Below are positions 44,707 through 53,805 of a stretch of DNA of 64,000 nt, piece after piece. The notes below the pieces were generated by a model that did not search any database, had not been told where the DNA came from, and saw only the letters and a list, made by a program, of their open reading frames with translations. The stretch is from positions 82,399-146,398 of the forward strand of contig NZ_QLIX01000009.1 of NCBI RefSeq assembly GCF_003258945.1. The letters are read 5' to 3'. The number at the start of each line of letters is the position of its first letter. Position 1 is the stretch's first letter. Position numbers and translations under genes: made by a program. Origin of the DNA: Roseicella frigidaeris. GTDB lineage: Bacteria; Pseudomonadota; Alphaproteobacteria; Acetobacterales; Acetobacteraceae.

Positions 44707-45588
44707 ATGGCCGATCCCCGCCTGAAGGCCGCCTTCGCCGAGCGCCGCTTCGTCACCGCCCCCGGCATCTTCGACATGATCTCGGCCCGCATCGCCGACG
44801 CCATGGGCTTCGCCTGCCTCTACGTCACCGGCTTCGGCACCGTCGCCTCGCATCTCGGCCTGGCCGATGCCGGCATCGCCACCTACAGCGACATGGTGGC
44901 GCGCGTCGGCACCATGGCGCGCGGCTGCCGCACGCCGGTCATCGCCGATGCCGATACCGGCTATGGCGGGCTGCTCAACGTCCGCCACACGGTGATGGGC
45001 TACGAGGCGGCGGGCGTCTCCGGCATCCAGCTCGAAGACCAGGAGATGCCGAAGAAATGCGGCCACACGCCGGGCCGCCGCGTCATCCCGGCCGAGGAGA
45101 TGGCGCTGAAGGTCCGGGTCGCCGCCGAGGCGCGCCGGGACCCGGATTTCCTCATCGTCGCCCGCACCGATGCGCGCACCACGCTCGGCCTCGAGGAGGC
45201 GATCCGCCGCGGCCGGATCTATGCGGAGGCCGGGGCCGACATCATCTTCGTCGAGAGCCCGGAGAGCGAGGCGGAGATGCAGGCGATCGGCCGCGCCATC
45301 GACCGGCCGCTGCTCGCCAACATGGTCGAGGGCGGCCGCACGCCGATCCTGCCGGCGGCGCGGCTGCAGGCGCTCGGCTACGCCATGGCGATCTATCCGG
45401 CGATCGGCTTCCTCGCCGCCGCGGCGGCGCTGGAGCGGGCCTATGCGCATCTGAAGGAGGCCGGCGACAGCACGGCGATCGGCGAGAGCTACGGCTTCGC
45501 CCGCATGACCGCGCTGATGGGCTTTCCCGAGGTCTGGGAATTCGAGCGGCGCTGGGCCGAGGCCGCGGCAACGGGAGACAAGGCATGA
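44707..45588 (+). CDS. Isocitrate lyase/PEP mutase superfamily protein
   Basis: TIM-barrel lyase or carboxylase-type enzyme, 293 residues. Mg-binding acids lie in ADADTGYGG (about D81, D83), and KKCGH with C118 at residues 116-120 is the superfamily lyase signature (2-methylisocitrate lyase, isocitrate lyase, related C-C lyases). ARTDARTTLGLEEAIRR and AGADIIFVESPES follow. Prior candidates are 2-methylisocitrate, dimethylmalate or oxaloacetate; sequence alone does not decide. It overlaps the HAD gene by 4 nt. Confidence 0.9.
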   Translation: MADPRLKAAFAERRFVTAPGIFDMISARIADAMGFACLYVTGFGTVASHLGLADAGIATYSDMVARVGTMARGCRTPVIADADTGYGGLLNVRHTVMGYEAAGVSGIQLEDQEMPKKCGHTPGRRVIPAEEMALKVRVAAEARRDPDFLIVARTDARTTLGLEEAIRRGRIYAEAGADIIFVESPESEAEMQAIGRAIDRPLLANMVEGGRTPILPAARLQALGYAMAIYPAIGFLAAAAALERAYAHLKEAGDSTAIGESYGFARMTALMGFPEVWEFERRWAEAAATGDKA

Positions 45589-46310
45589 GCCGCTTCGACA
45601 GCGTGAAGGCGCTGGTCTTCGACGTCTTCGGCACGGTGGTGGACTGGCGCGAGGGCGTGGCGCGGGACGCCGCGCCGGTGCTGGCGAAGCTCGGCCGGCG
45701 GGACATCGACCCGCGCGCCTTCGCCGATGCCTGGCGCCGCCGCTACCAGCCGGCGATGGAGGCATGCCGCAGCGGCCGCCGCGCCTTCACCCGGCTCGAC
45801 GTGCTGCACCGGGAGAACCTGGAGGGCGTGCTGCAGGACCATGGCATCGATCCGGCGACGCTCGGCGAGGCGGGGCTCGACGACCTCAACCGCGCCTGGC
45901 ACCGGCTCGATCCCTGGCCGGAGGCGGTGGCGGGGCTGACCCGGCTGAAGCGGAAGTTCATCATCGCGCCGCTCTCCAACGGCAACATCGCGCTGATGAC
46001 CAACATGGCCAAGCGCGCCGGCATCCCCTGGGACGCCATCCTCGGCGCCGAGGTGGCGCAGGCCTACAAGCCGCAGCCCGAGGCCTATCTGCGCACCGCC
46101 GAGATCCTCGGCATCGAGCCCGGCGAGCTCTGCCTGGTCGCCGCCCATAACGGCGACCTGAAGGCGGCGCGCGGCTGCGGCCTGGCCACCGCCTTCGTCC
46201 CCCGCCCGACCGAGCACGGGCCGGACCAGGCGACCGACCTGGCGCCGAGCGAGCCCTGGGATGCGGTGGCGCGGGATTTCCAGGACCTGGCGCAGACGCT
46301 CGGCTGCTGA
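45585..46310 (+). CDS. Haloacid dehalogenase type II
   Basis: HAD-superfamily hydrolase, 241 residues. The nucleophile D13 lies in LVFDVFGTVVDW. FIIAPLSNGNIALM is the motif II region (Ser), AYKPQPEAYLRTAEILG holds the Lys, and LVAAHNGDLKAARGCGLATA is the motif IV region with HNxD typical of L-2-haloacid dehalogenases. It removes halide from 2-haloacids or is a related phosphatase. It is the last gene of the Bug-lyase-HAD unit (ATGA overlap). Confidence 0.92.
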   Translation: MSRFDSVKALVFDVFGTVVDWREGVARDAAPVLAKLGRRDIDPRAFADAWRRRYQPAMEACRSGRRAFTRLDVLHRENLEGVLQDHGIDPATLGEAGLDDLNRAWHRLDPWPEAVAGLTRLKRKFIIAPLSNGNIALMTNMAKRAGIPWDAILGAEVAQAYKPQPEAYLRTAEILGIEPGELCLVAAHNGDLKAARGCGLATAFVPRPTEHGPDQATDLAPSEPWDAVARDFQDLAQTLGC

Positions 46311-46438
46311 GGTGGCGGCCAGGGGGGTGGCCTGGGTGGCGGCCCGCCGCCTCCCCCGCCGCTCCCCCCCTCGGCCAAAACCCTTGAAGCCCCGCAACCA
46401 AACGACGAAATTGCCCGATCGGAGCCGATCGGACGCGC

Positions 46439-47689
46439 ATGAGCCTCAACCAGACCCGCCATATCCGCCTGACCTCGCATCCCGAGCCCCAGGCCCATCG
46501 CTGGCAGATCACCTGGGGGGCGGCGACGCCGGCGGCGCGCGGGCCGGTCATCGGCTCGGTCACCCGGCCGGGCGACCGCAACGTCATCGGCACCCATGGC
46601 GGCTCCTATTCCCTCTACCGGGCGCTGGCCGTCTCGGCCGGCGCGCTCTCGCCGCTGCAGCGGCCGGACCTCGCCAACACCCATCCGGTGACGGCCATCG
46701 GCCCCCATCCGCAATGGAGCGAGGCGGGGCGCATCGTCTCCCTCGACCCCTGGGGGCATGTGGTGGGCGAGGCCTTCGGGGAGGCCATCGGCGAGGGCAT
46801 CGACATCCGCCCGACCATCGCCATCACCCGGGCGCGGCTGAACATGGCCGAGCTGAACGCCCTGCTGGCGACGGGCGCGCTGAAGCCGGATGGCCGCGTG
46901 CTGCATCCGGGCGGCGACGTCTCGGTCACCAAGGCGGCGATCGACCCGGTCTGGTGGCTGCCCGGCATCGCCGAGCGCTTCGGCACCGCCGAGCACGACC
47001 TGCGCCGCGTCCTCTTCGAGCAGACCGGGGGGATGTATCCCGAGCTGGTGACGCGGCCCGACCTCTCGGTCTTCCTGCCGCCCATCGGCGGCATCAGCGT
47101 CTACATCTTCGGCGACCCGGCGCATCTGGCGGACCGGCGGGTGCCGCTGACCTGCCGCGTGCATGACGAGTGCAACGGCTCCGACGTCTTCGGCTCCGAC
47201 ATCTGCACCTGCCGCCCCTATCTCATCCACGGCATCGAGGAGAGCCTGCGCGCGGCGCAGGAGGGCGGGGTCGGCCTCGTCGTCTACAACCGCAAGGAAG
47301 GCAGGGCGCTCGGCGAGGTCACGAAATTCCTCGTCTACAACGCCCGCAAGCGGCAGCAGGGCGGCGACCAGGCCGCCACCTATTTCGAGCGCACGGAATG
47401 CGTCGCCGGGGTGCAGGATGCGCGCTTCCAGCAGCTCATGCCGGATGTGCTGCACTGGCTCGGCATCACCCGCATCCACCGCCTCGTCTCCATGTCCAAC
47501 ATGAAGCACGACGCCATGGTCGAGCAGGGCATCGAGATCGGCGAGCGGGTACCGATCCCGCCCGACCGCATCCCGCCCGATGCCTCGGTCGAGATCGAGG
47601 CCAAGAAGGCGGCCGGCTACTACGCGCCGGAGGTGCCGGACGAGGCCGCCCTGAAGCGCACCATCGGCCGCGCCCTGGGGGAGATGTGA
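46439..47689 (+). CDS. GTP cyclohydrolase II homolog, uracil-catabolism (URC1) type
   Basis: A 416-residue protein with a RibA-like catalytic domain from about residue 235. The zinc cysteines are C245, C256 and C258, spaced as in RibA, followed by VGLVVYNRKEGRALGEVTKF. The extra N-terminal domain (about 200 residues, from SHPEPQAHRWQITWGAATPA) and the immediately following URC4/urg3-type gene point to URC1 of the uracil catabolism pathway known from yeast and bacteria, rather than riboflavin synthesis. GTGA overlap with the next gene. Pathway assignment rests on the gene pair. Confidence 0.85.
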   Translation: MSLNQTRHIRLTSHPEPQAHRWQITWGAATPAARGPVIGSVTRPGDRNVIGTHGGSYSLYRALAVSAGALSPLQRPDLANTHPVTAIGPHPQWSEAGRIVSLDPWGHVVGEAFGEAIGEGIDIRPTIAITRARLNMAELNALLATGALKPDGRVLHPGGDVSVTKAAIDPVWWLPGIAERFGTAEHDLRRVLFEQTGGMYPELVTRPDLSVFLPPIGGISVYIFGDPAHLADRRVPLTCRVHDECNGSDVFGSDICTCRPYLIHGIEESLRAAQEGGVGLVVYNRKEGRALGEVTKFLVYNARKRQQGGDQAATYFERTECVAGVQDARFQQLMPDVLHWLGITRIHRLVSMSNMKHDAMVEQGIEIGERVPIPPDRIPPDASVEIEAKKAAGYYAPEVPDEAALKRTIGRALGEM

Positions 47690-48915
47690 CGCCGGCGCAG
47701 GCGGCCGCCGCGGCGCTGCTGACGCCGGAGGCGGTGCGCGAACGCGCCGCCGAGCTGTATGCGCTCGGCCTGGAGGATGGGCTGCAGGCCTGGCATCTGC
47801 GGCCGGAGCGCCTCGATGCGGCGGCCGATCTGGTGGCGGCGGTGGTGCGGGACCGCTATCCCGACCTGCGGGTGCCGCCGCACACCCGCTGGCGGCACCT
47901 GCTGCCGGACGGGCTCAGCACCCTCGCCCTGATCGCCGCGCGGCTCGACCAGGATCCGGCGGCGCTGCTGCGGGCGCGGATGGACCTCATCACCCTCTCC
48001 GTCCTGCTCGATGCCGGCGCGGGGATGGGCTGGCGCTACATCGACCTCGAGACGGGCCACTGCCACACGCGCTCCGAGGGCCTCGCCATGGCGAGCCTCG
48101 CCATGTTCGCCCGCGGCGACTTCGCCGATGACGGCCATTCCCTGCGGGCCGACGCGGCCCGGCTCGCCGGCATGACGGAGGAGGCGCTGGGCCGCGGCTT
48201 CCAGGCCGGGCCGGACAACCCGCTGGCCGGGCTGGAGGGCCGGGCGGCGCTGCTCCGCCGCCTCGGCGAGACCATGGCGGCGGCGCCCGCGGTGTTCGGC
48301 CAGGTCTATCCGCCGCGGCCGAGCGGGCTGATCGACGGGCTCACCGCGGAGATCGCCGAGGGCGCCCTCCCGGCGCGCGCGATCCTCATCGCCCTGCTGC
48401 GGCATCTCGGCCCGATCTGGCCCGGGCGCGCGGTGCTGGAGGGCGTCGAGCTCGGCGATTGCTGGCGGCATCCGGGCATCCGCCGGGCCGATGCGACCAA
48501 TGGCCTCATCCCCTTCCACAAGCTCTCGCAATGGCTGGCCTATTCCCTGATCGAGACGCTGGAGGACAGCGGCATCCGGGTCACCGGCCTCGAGGCGCTG
48601 ACCGGCCTGGCGGAATACCGCAATGGCGGGCTTTTCCTCGATATGGGGGTGATCGAGCCGCGCGATCCGGCGCTGCTCGAGGCCGAGCATGCGCCGGGCG
48701 ATGTCGCCATCGTCGAATGGCGGGCGCTGACCGTCGCGCTGCTCGATGCCATCGCGCCGCGGGTGCGGGCGCGGCTCGGGCTGGACGAGGCGGCCTTCCC
48801 GCTGGTCCGCGTGCTGGAGGGCGGCACCTGGTGGGCCGGCCGCCGCCTCGCCCGCGAGCGGCGCGCCGATGGCGGCCCGCCCTTGCGCATCGTCAGCGAC
48901 GGCACGGTCTTCTAG
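47686..48915 (+). CDS. URC4/urg3 family protein (DUF1688)
   Basis: A 409-residue protein starting at a GTG that overlaps the URC1-type stop. Distinctive segments are VPPHTRWRHLLPDGL, ARMDLITLSVLLDAGAGMGW, YIDLETGHCHTRSEGLAMAS, DCWRHPGIRRADATNGLIPF and TGLAEYRNGGLFLDMGVIEP, typical of DUF1688. In the yeast URC pathway it is required for uracil use as nitrogen source; its reaction is not settled. A URC6-type phosphoribosyltransferase was not seen in the window. The stop TAG touches repeat module A. Confidence 0.9.
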   Translation: MTPAQAAAAALLTPEAVRERAAELYALGLEDGLQAWHLRPERLDAAADLVAAVVRDRYPDLRVPPHTRWRHLLPDGLSTLALIAARLDQDPAALLRARMDLITLSVLLDAGAGMGWRYIDLETGHCHTRSEGLAMASLAMFARGDFADDGHSLRADAARLAGMTEEALGRGFQAGPDNPLAGLEGRAALLRRLGETMAAAPAVFGQVYPPRPSGLIDGLTAEIAEGALPARAILIALLRHLGPIWPGRAVLEGVELGDCWRHPGIRRADATNGLIPFHKLSQWLAYSLIETLEDSGIRVTGLEALTGLAEYRNGGLFLDMGVIEPRDPALLEAEHAPGDVAIVEWRALTVALLDAIAPRVRARLGLDEAAFPLVRVLEGGTWWAGRRLARERRADGGPPLRIVSDGTVF

Positions 48916-49045
48916 TATTCCCCACGACGTCGCTGCGCGCCGTCGCGGGGGCCCCGGGATTCGCTTCTGACCCTTGGTCCGTCACGGCCTGCCGCGGCCA
49001 AGCCGCGGCGGGCAACGGGGGGCGACGGTATCGAGGCGTGCCGCG
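48916..49045. repeat. Dispersed palindromic module A, copy 4 (inverted)
   Basis: TATTCCCCACGACGTCGCTG follows the TAG stop of the URC4-type gene directly. GCGGGGGCCCCGGG, a CCTGCCGCGGCCAAGCCGCGG-type stem (near 48987-49009; written here in two pieces, CCTGCCGCGG and CCGCGGCGGG), and GGGGGGCGACGG follow, as in the other copies. It lies between convergent genes. Confidence 0.7.
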
Positions 49046-49053
49046 ATGCTGCC

Positions 49054-49965
49054 TCAGCGCTCCGATCGCAGCACCGGCAGGGCGGCGAGGCGGGGGGCGG
49101 CGAAGTCGAGGAAGGCGCGCACCCGCGCCGGCAGCAGCCGCGCCGAGGGGAATACCAGCGAGACCGGCAGCACCGGCGGCTCGACCGCGCGCAGCAGCCG
49201 CACCAGCGCGCCGGATGCGAGTTCCGCCTCCATCTGATAGGAGAGCGCGCTCAGGATGCCATGGCCCGCCACCGCCGCGGCGACCGCGGCCCGCGCCTCG
49301 TTCACCGCGAAGCGCCCGGGCAGGCGCAACGTCACCGCCTCCCCGCCCTGCCCGCGGAAGCGCCATTCCGCCGGCGTCGCGCGGCTGTGGAAGAGGATGA
49401 CGTCATGCGCCGCGAGATCCTCGGGCCGCGCCGGCACGCCGCGCCGCGCCAGGTAGTCCGGGCTCGCCACGACCAGCCGCCGCACGCTGCCGACCCGCCG
49501 CGCCATCAGCCCGCCCTCGGTGAGGGCGCCGATGCGCAGCGCGACATCGATCCCCTCCTCCAGCAGGTCGAGAGTGCGGTCGCTGAGCTGCAGCGCCGCC
49601 GTCACCGCCGGCTGCTCGCCGAGGAAGGCGGTGACGACCGGCGCCACGTGCAGCCGGCCGAAGACCAGCGGCGCGGTGAGGCGCAGGCGGCCACGCGGCG
49701 CCGCCGCCTCGCCGGCCGCCGCCGAGACCGCCTCGGCATAGTCGGCCAGCAGCCGCCGGGCCCGGTCCGCCAGCTGGCGCCCCGCCTCGGTCGGCGCCAG
49801 GCGGCGGGTGCTGCGCTCGAGCAGCCGGACGCCGAGCCGCTCCTCCAGCCCTGCCAGCATGCGCGACATGGCGGGCGGCGAGTGGCCATGCCGCCGCCCC
49901 GCGGCGGCCAGGCTGCCCGCCTCGATCGCCGCCAGGAAGAGGCGCAGTTCCTCCAGCCGGTCCAT
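49054..49965 (-). CDS. LysR family transcriptional regulator
   Basis: A 303-residue LTTR. The HTH covers residues 4-60 (LEELRLFLAAIEAGSLAAAG, RRHGHSPPAMSRMLAGLEER), and the effector-binding domain starts near residue 88 (PRGRLRLTAPLVFGRLHVAP). It is divergent from the PNPOx-like gene (96 bp between starts), so that gene is its likely target. The shared region has no clear palindrome but an attCCt-N-rich stretch could be a T-N11-A site. Confidence 0.93.
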   Translation of the reverse strand: MDRLEELRLFLAAIEAGSLAAAGRRHGHSPPAMSRMLAGLEERLGVRLLERSTRRLAPTEAGRQLADRARRLLADYAEAVSAAAGEAAAPRGRLRLTAPLVFGRLHVAPVVTAFLGEQPAVTAALQLSDRTLDLLEEGIDVALRIGALTEGGLMARRVGSVRRLVVASPDYLARRGVPARPEDLAAHDVILFHSRATPAEWRFRGQGGEAVTLRLPGRFAVNEARAAVAAAVAGHGILSALSYQMEAELASGALVRLLRAVEPPVLPVSLVFPSARLLPARVRAFLDFAAPRLAALPVLRSER

Positions 49966-50061
49966 TCTTCCGCCACCTGGAATGCTGACTTGCGATCAGG
50001 CCGTATTCCTGGGCGTCGATGCAATGCCCATCCTTGCCGGCGACGCAGCAGGAGGACGGAT

Positions 50062-50628
50062 ATGGGCCGGCACTACGCACGCATCGCCTTCACGCCCGCC
50101 GTGCGGGCCGAGCAGCAGCGGATCGGCTCGCTGGCGCATTACGCCCGGATGGCCGAGGCGGGCCGCGAGGACGATGCCCTCACCGGCGCGGAGGCGGGCT
50201 TCATCGCGGCGCGCGACAGCCTCACCATGGCGAGCGTCTCGGAGACCGGCTGGCCCTATCTGCAGCACCGCGGCGGGCCGCCCGGCTTCGTCAGGGTGCT
50301 GGATGCGCGGCACATCGCCTTCGCCGAGCTCGGCGGCAACCGGCAGCACGTCTCGCGCGGCAACCTCGCGGGGAATGACCGGGTGGCGCTGTTCTTCATG
50401 GATTATCCGAACCGGCGGCGCCTGAAGCTGCTCGGCCATGCGCGGGTCGTCGAGGACGAGCCGGCGCTGCTGGCCCGGCTCGCGCCGCCCGGCGAGGCGG
50501 GGCAGGCCGAGGTGGGGCGGGCCGAGGCGGCGATCGTGATCGAGGTCGCGGGCTTCGAGTGGAACTGCCCGCAGCACATCACGCCGCGCTACACCGCCGC
50601 GGAATGGGCCGCGCTGGCGCAGGGCTGA
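50062..50628 (+). CDS. Pyridoxamine 5'-phosphate oxidase family protein
   Basis: A flavin-binding split-barrel protein, 188 residues. DSLTMASVSETGWPYLQHRG, GPPGFVRVLDARHIAFAELG, GNRQHVSRGNLAGNDRVALF and DYPNRRRLKLLGHARVVEDE are the characteristic strands. Proteins of this group reduce or bind flavins and are often near LysR genes. GGAGGA precedes the ATG. The substrate is unknown. Confidence 0.88.
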   Translation: MGRHYARIAFTPAVRAEQQRIGSLAHYARMAEAGREDDALTGAEAGFIAARDSLTMASVSETGWPYLQHRGGPPGFVRVLDARHIAFAELGGNRQHVSRGNLAGNDRVALFFMDYPNRRRLKLLGHARVVEDEPALLARLAPPGEAGQAEVGRAEAAIVIEVAGFEWNCPQHITPRYTAAEWAALAQG

Positions 50629-50639
50629 CCGCGCCGCGC

Positions 50640-51443
50640 CTATACGGGCCCGGCCGAGGTCAGCCCGCCATCCACGACGATCTCGGTCGCGGTGACGTAT
50701 TTCGCCTCCTCGCTGGCGAGGAAGAGCACCGCATGCGCGATGTCCCAGCCCGTGCCCATATGCCCGATCGGCACGCTGGCATGGCGCTTGGCGATCAGCG
50801 CCTCGGCATCGTTGGCGCCGAGCTGGCGGACCAGCCGGTGCTCGACCAGCGGCGTGTGCATCAGCCCCGGCACCACGGTGTTGCAGCGGATGCCCTTCTT
50901 CGCATAGCCGAGCGCGACGGATTTCGAGAAGGCGATGATGCCGGCCTTGCTCGCCGAATAGGCGCTGTGCACGCGCGCCGTCGACATGCGCAGCCCGGCG
51001 ACGGAGGAGATGTTCACCACCACGCCGCTGCCTTGCCGCTCCATCACCGGCAGCACGTATTTGCAGCCGAGGAAGGCGGTCTTGAGGTTCGTGTCGATCT
51101 GCCGGTCCCAGACCTCCTCCGGCATGTCGGCCGGCCCGCCGGGATGCGAGCCGCCGACATTGTTCACCAGCACGTCGATGCGGCCGAAGCGGTCGAGGCA
51201 GGCGGCGACCGCGGCCTCCACCTCCTCGGCCGCGAGCATGTCGCAGCGATGCGCGACGGCGTCGCCGCCCTCGCCCAGGATGATGTCGCGCGTCTCCGCC
51301 GCCGCCGCCTCGTTGACGTCGATGCCGAAGAGCCGCGCCCCGGCGCGCGCCAGCACCACCGCCGTCGCCTTGCCGTTGCCCCAGCCCGGCCCGACCGAGC
51401 CCGCGCCCGTGACCAGCGCCACCTTGCCGTCCAGCCTGAACAC
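50640..51443 (-). CDS. SDR family oxidoreductase
   Basis: A 267-residue short-chain dehydrogenase starting at a GTG with GGGAGGA upstream. The glycine motif is atypical, TGAGSVGPGWGNGKA, with an insertion relative to the usual TGxxxGxG. NNVGGSHPGGPADM follows, and the catalytic Tyr/Lys are in YSASKAG, with NISSVAG before it. The C-terminus has VTATEIVVDGGLTSAG. The substrate is unknown. It forms a minus-strand run with the GST and MFS genes. Confidence 0.9.
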   Translation of the reverse strand: MFRLDGKVALVTGAGSVGPGWGNGKATAVVLARAGARLFGIDVNEAAAAETRDIILGEGGDAVAHRCDMLAAEEVEAAVAACLDRFGRIDVLVNNVGGSHPGGPADMPEEVWDRQIDTNLKTAFLGCKYVLPVMERQGSGVVVNISSVAGLRMSTARVHSAYSASKAGIIAFSKSVALGYAKKGIRCNTVVPGLMHTPLVEHRLVRQLGANDAEALIAKRHASVPIGHMGTGWDIAHAVLFLASEEAKYVTATEIVVDGGLTSAGPV

Positions 51444-51513
51444 GGCGTCCTCCCTGCCTGCTTGATGCCGGACTATCCGGGGCACCGGCGGGCGCCGCAA
51501 GGCCCGCCGGGGA

Positions 51514-52185
51514 TCAGGCCGCGGTGTGGCGGAACATGAACCTGCGCGCCTCCTCGTCCATCTCGGTCTTGAAGGCGTGCCGATCCTTGATCGCCGCCGC
51601 GCGCTGCGCCGCCGGGCGGGCGCTGATCGCCTCGAAATGCCGCCGCACATGCGGCAGCGCGGCCCAGCCCGCCTCGCCGAGGACGAAGGGCGCGGCGCGC
51701 TCCCAGCCCCAGGCCGCCATGTCGACGATGGAATAGGCATCGCCGACCAGCCAGTCGCGCCCGGCCAGACGGTCGTTCAGGATGCCCCAATGGCGCTTCG
51801 CCTCGAACGCGTAGCGCGTCACGGCATAGTCGTTGCCCGGCGGCGCGAAATGCCGGAAGTGCACGCATTGGCCGGAATAGGGGCCGATGCCGGTGGCGAT
51901 GAACATCAGCCAGGACAGCGTCTCCCCGGCATGCGCGCCCTCGGGCAGGAATTGCCCGGTCTTCTCGGCGAGATAGAGCAGGATGGCGTTGGAATCGAAG
52001 ACCGGCACGCCGTCATCGACGATGGCGGGCGCCTTGGAGTTCGGGTTGATGGCGACGTAGTCGGGCGCGAATTGCTCGCCCTTGCGCGTGTCGAGCGGCA
52101 CGGCCTCGTAGGGCAGGCCGCTCTCCTCGAGGAAGAGCGCGACCTTCATCGGGTTCGGCGCGGTGTTGTAGTAGAATTGCAGCAC
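51514..52185 (-). CDS. Glutathione S-transferase family protein
   Basis: A 223-residue GST. The N-terminal thioredoxin-like domain begins MLQFYYNTAPNPMKVALFLE, with NPNSKAPAIVDDGVPVFDSN as the glutathione-binding turn (the cis-Pro in SKAPAI and the Ser/Asn in FDSNAI). The helical C-terminal domain follows, DWLVGDAYSIVDMAAWGW containing the N-capping box. It resembles YghU/YfcG-type nu-class enzymes. The GTG at 52185 matches the family start. It lies between an SDR and an MFS gene on the same strand. Confidence 0.93.
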   Translation of the reverse strand: MLQFYYNTAPNPMKVALFLEESGLPYEAVPLDTRKGEQFAPDYVAINPNSKAPAIVDDGVPVFDSNAILLYLAEKTGQFLPEGAHAGETLSWLMFIATGIGPYSGQCVHFRHFAPPGNDYAVTRYAFEAKRHWGILNDRLAGRDWLVGDAYSIVDMAAWGWERAAPFVLGEAGWAALPHVRRHFEAISARPAAQRAAAIKDRHAFKTEMDEEARRFMFRHTAA

Positions 52186-52247
52186 GAGGCCCTCCTCGGT
52201 CGGTGGCCGCGGATGGGAGCGCAGATGGCGCGCCGCCGCAAGCGCGC

Positions 52248-53654
52248 CTATTCCCCGGCCGCTGGCAGCGGCCGCGGCGCGGGCTCCGGCGTATGCAACT
52301 CGCGGTCGATCGCCTCGATCGAGCGCCCCTTCGTCTCGATGCCAAGGAGGAGGTAGACCGCGCCGGCGAGCACGAACCAGGCGGCGAGGTAGAGGAAGGC
52401 CGGGAGGATGTTCTCGACCGTCGCCTCCGGCTTGATGACGTTGTCGCTGCCGACGACGAGCGCCAGGCCGAGCGGCCCGATCACCTTGCCGATGCCGCCG
52501 AAGCCATAGGCCGAGCCCATGCCGGAGGTGCGCAGATGCGCCGGCCAGACCTCCGCCGCATAGGGGCCGACCACCGCGAAGCCGCCATCGGCGAAGAAGA
52601 AGGCGGCGATCAGCAGCAGCCAGAGCGCCGAATAGCCGAACCACATCTGATCGTGATAGAGGCCCGCCAGCGCGATCATCAGCGCCGCGCCGAAGCCGAG
52701 CAGGCCGCCGGCGCGGCGCCGGCCGATGCCCTCCGACAGCAGCGCGAAGCTGATGCGGCCGACCAGGCCGCCGAGCGTCAGGCCGATCATCAGCTTCGAG
52801 GCCTGGGCCGGCGGCACGTGCAGGATCAGCATGAAGAGCGTCGGCGCCCAGAGCGTGACGCCATAGACGCCGGTCTGCGCGCCGAGATTGCCGAACCAGG
52901 AGACGACCAGGCTGCGCGGGTAGCGGAACAGGTCGGTCCAGCGCGTCGGCGTCTCGGCCACCTCCTCCGGTCGCGGCAAGGGCAGGCTCTCCGGCGGCAC
53001 CTCCAGCGCCCAGGCGAGGGCGCGGCGCGCCTCCTCGGCACGGCCCTGGCGGGCCAGCCAGCGCGGCGATTCCGGCACCCAGAGCCGCACCAGGAAGACC
53101 AGCAGCCCGGGCAGCACGCCGGCAGCGAAGAGGCCGCGCCAGCCGATGCTCGGCGTCAGATAGGCGCCGAAGAGCGAGCCGAGCAGCACGCCGACGGGGA
53201 TGAACACCGTCACCAGCCCGCCGATCAGCCCGCGCTTGCGGGAGGGCATGAACTCTTGCACCAGCGGCAGGTCGACGCAGTAGAGCCCGCCCACGCCGAA
53301 GCCGACGACGAAGCGCAGCACCGTCAGGTAGACCCACCCCCCATCGGGCGTGAAGGCGAGCAGGCCGGTGGCGAGCGAGAAATTCAGGATGGTCAGGGTG
53401 AAGACCGGCCGCCGGCCGATGCGGTCCGCCATCCAGCCCCAGAGATAGGCGCCGGCGATCGCGCCGAAGCCGGAGGAGAGCAGGATGATGGCCGACTGGC
53501 CGAAGGTCAGCCCCCAGGGGCCGACCACGAAGGCCAGCACGAAGCCGATCAGGAAGTAGTCGAAGAATTCCAGCATGTCGCCAAGCACGGCGGCCAGGAC
53601 GATGCGCTTCTGGTTGCCGGTCAGGCGCGAGCGGCGGTCGAGTTCCTCGAACAT
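52248..53654 (-). CDS. MFS transporter
   Basis: A 12-helix major facilitator, about 468 residues from the ATG at 53654 (GGAGG 8 nt upstream; the ATG at 53684 would add 10 residues). GDMLEFFDYFLIGFVLAFVV opens helix 1, WGWMADRIGRRPVFTLTILN is the loop 2-3 signature, and PESPRWLARQGRAEEARRAL appears after helix 6 as in sugar-porter and aromatic-acid/H+ symporter groups. The substrate is unknown; the neighbouring GST and SDR point to an organic compound. Confidence 0.9.
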   Translation of the reverse strand: MFEELDRRSRLTGNQKRIVLAAVLGDMLEFFDYFLIGFVLAFVVGPWGLTFGQSAIILLSSGFGAIAGAYLWGWMADRIGRRPVFTLTILNFSLATGLLAFTPDGGWVYLTVLRFVVGFGVGGLYCVDLPLVQEFMPSRKRGLIGGLVTVFIPVGVLLGSLFGAYLTPSIGWRGLFAAGVLPGLLVFLVRLWVPESPRWLARQGRAEEARRALAWALEVPPESLPLPRPEEVAETPTRWTDLFRYPRSLVVSWFGNLGAQTGVYGVTLWAPTLFMLILHVPPAQASKLMIGLTLGGLVGRISFALLSEGIGRRRAGGLLGFGAALMIALAGLYHDQMWFGYSALWLLLIAAFFFADGGFAVVGPYAAEVWPAHLRTSGMGSAYGFGGIGKVIGPLGLALVVGSDNVIKPEATVENILPAFLYLAAWFVLAGAVYLLLGIETKGRSIEAIDRELHTPEPAPRPLPAAGE

Positions 53655-53805
53655 GGACATGTCCTCCGCGACCGGGCCCGACATCCCGCATCGCTGATGG
53701 GGCGGGCCGTCTGCGCGGCCCTGGCATCAGCGTCGGACGACCGACCACATACCGTCAACCATGAGCTGGGCCGGGCGTTGGCGGCCGGTCGATGGGAGAG
53801 GCGGG

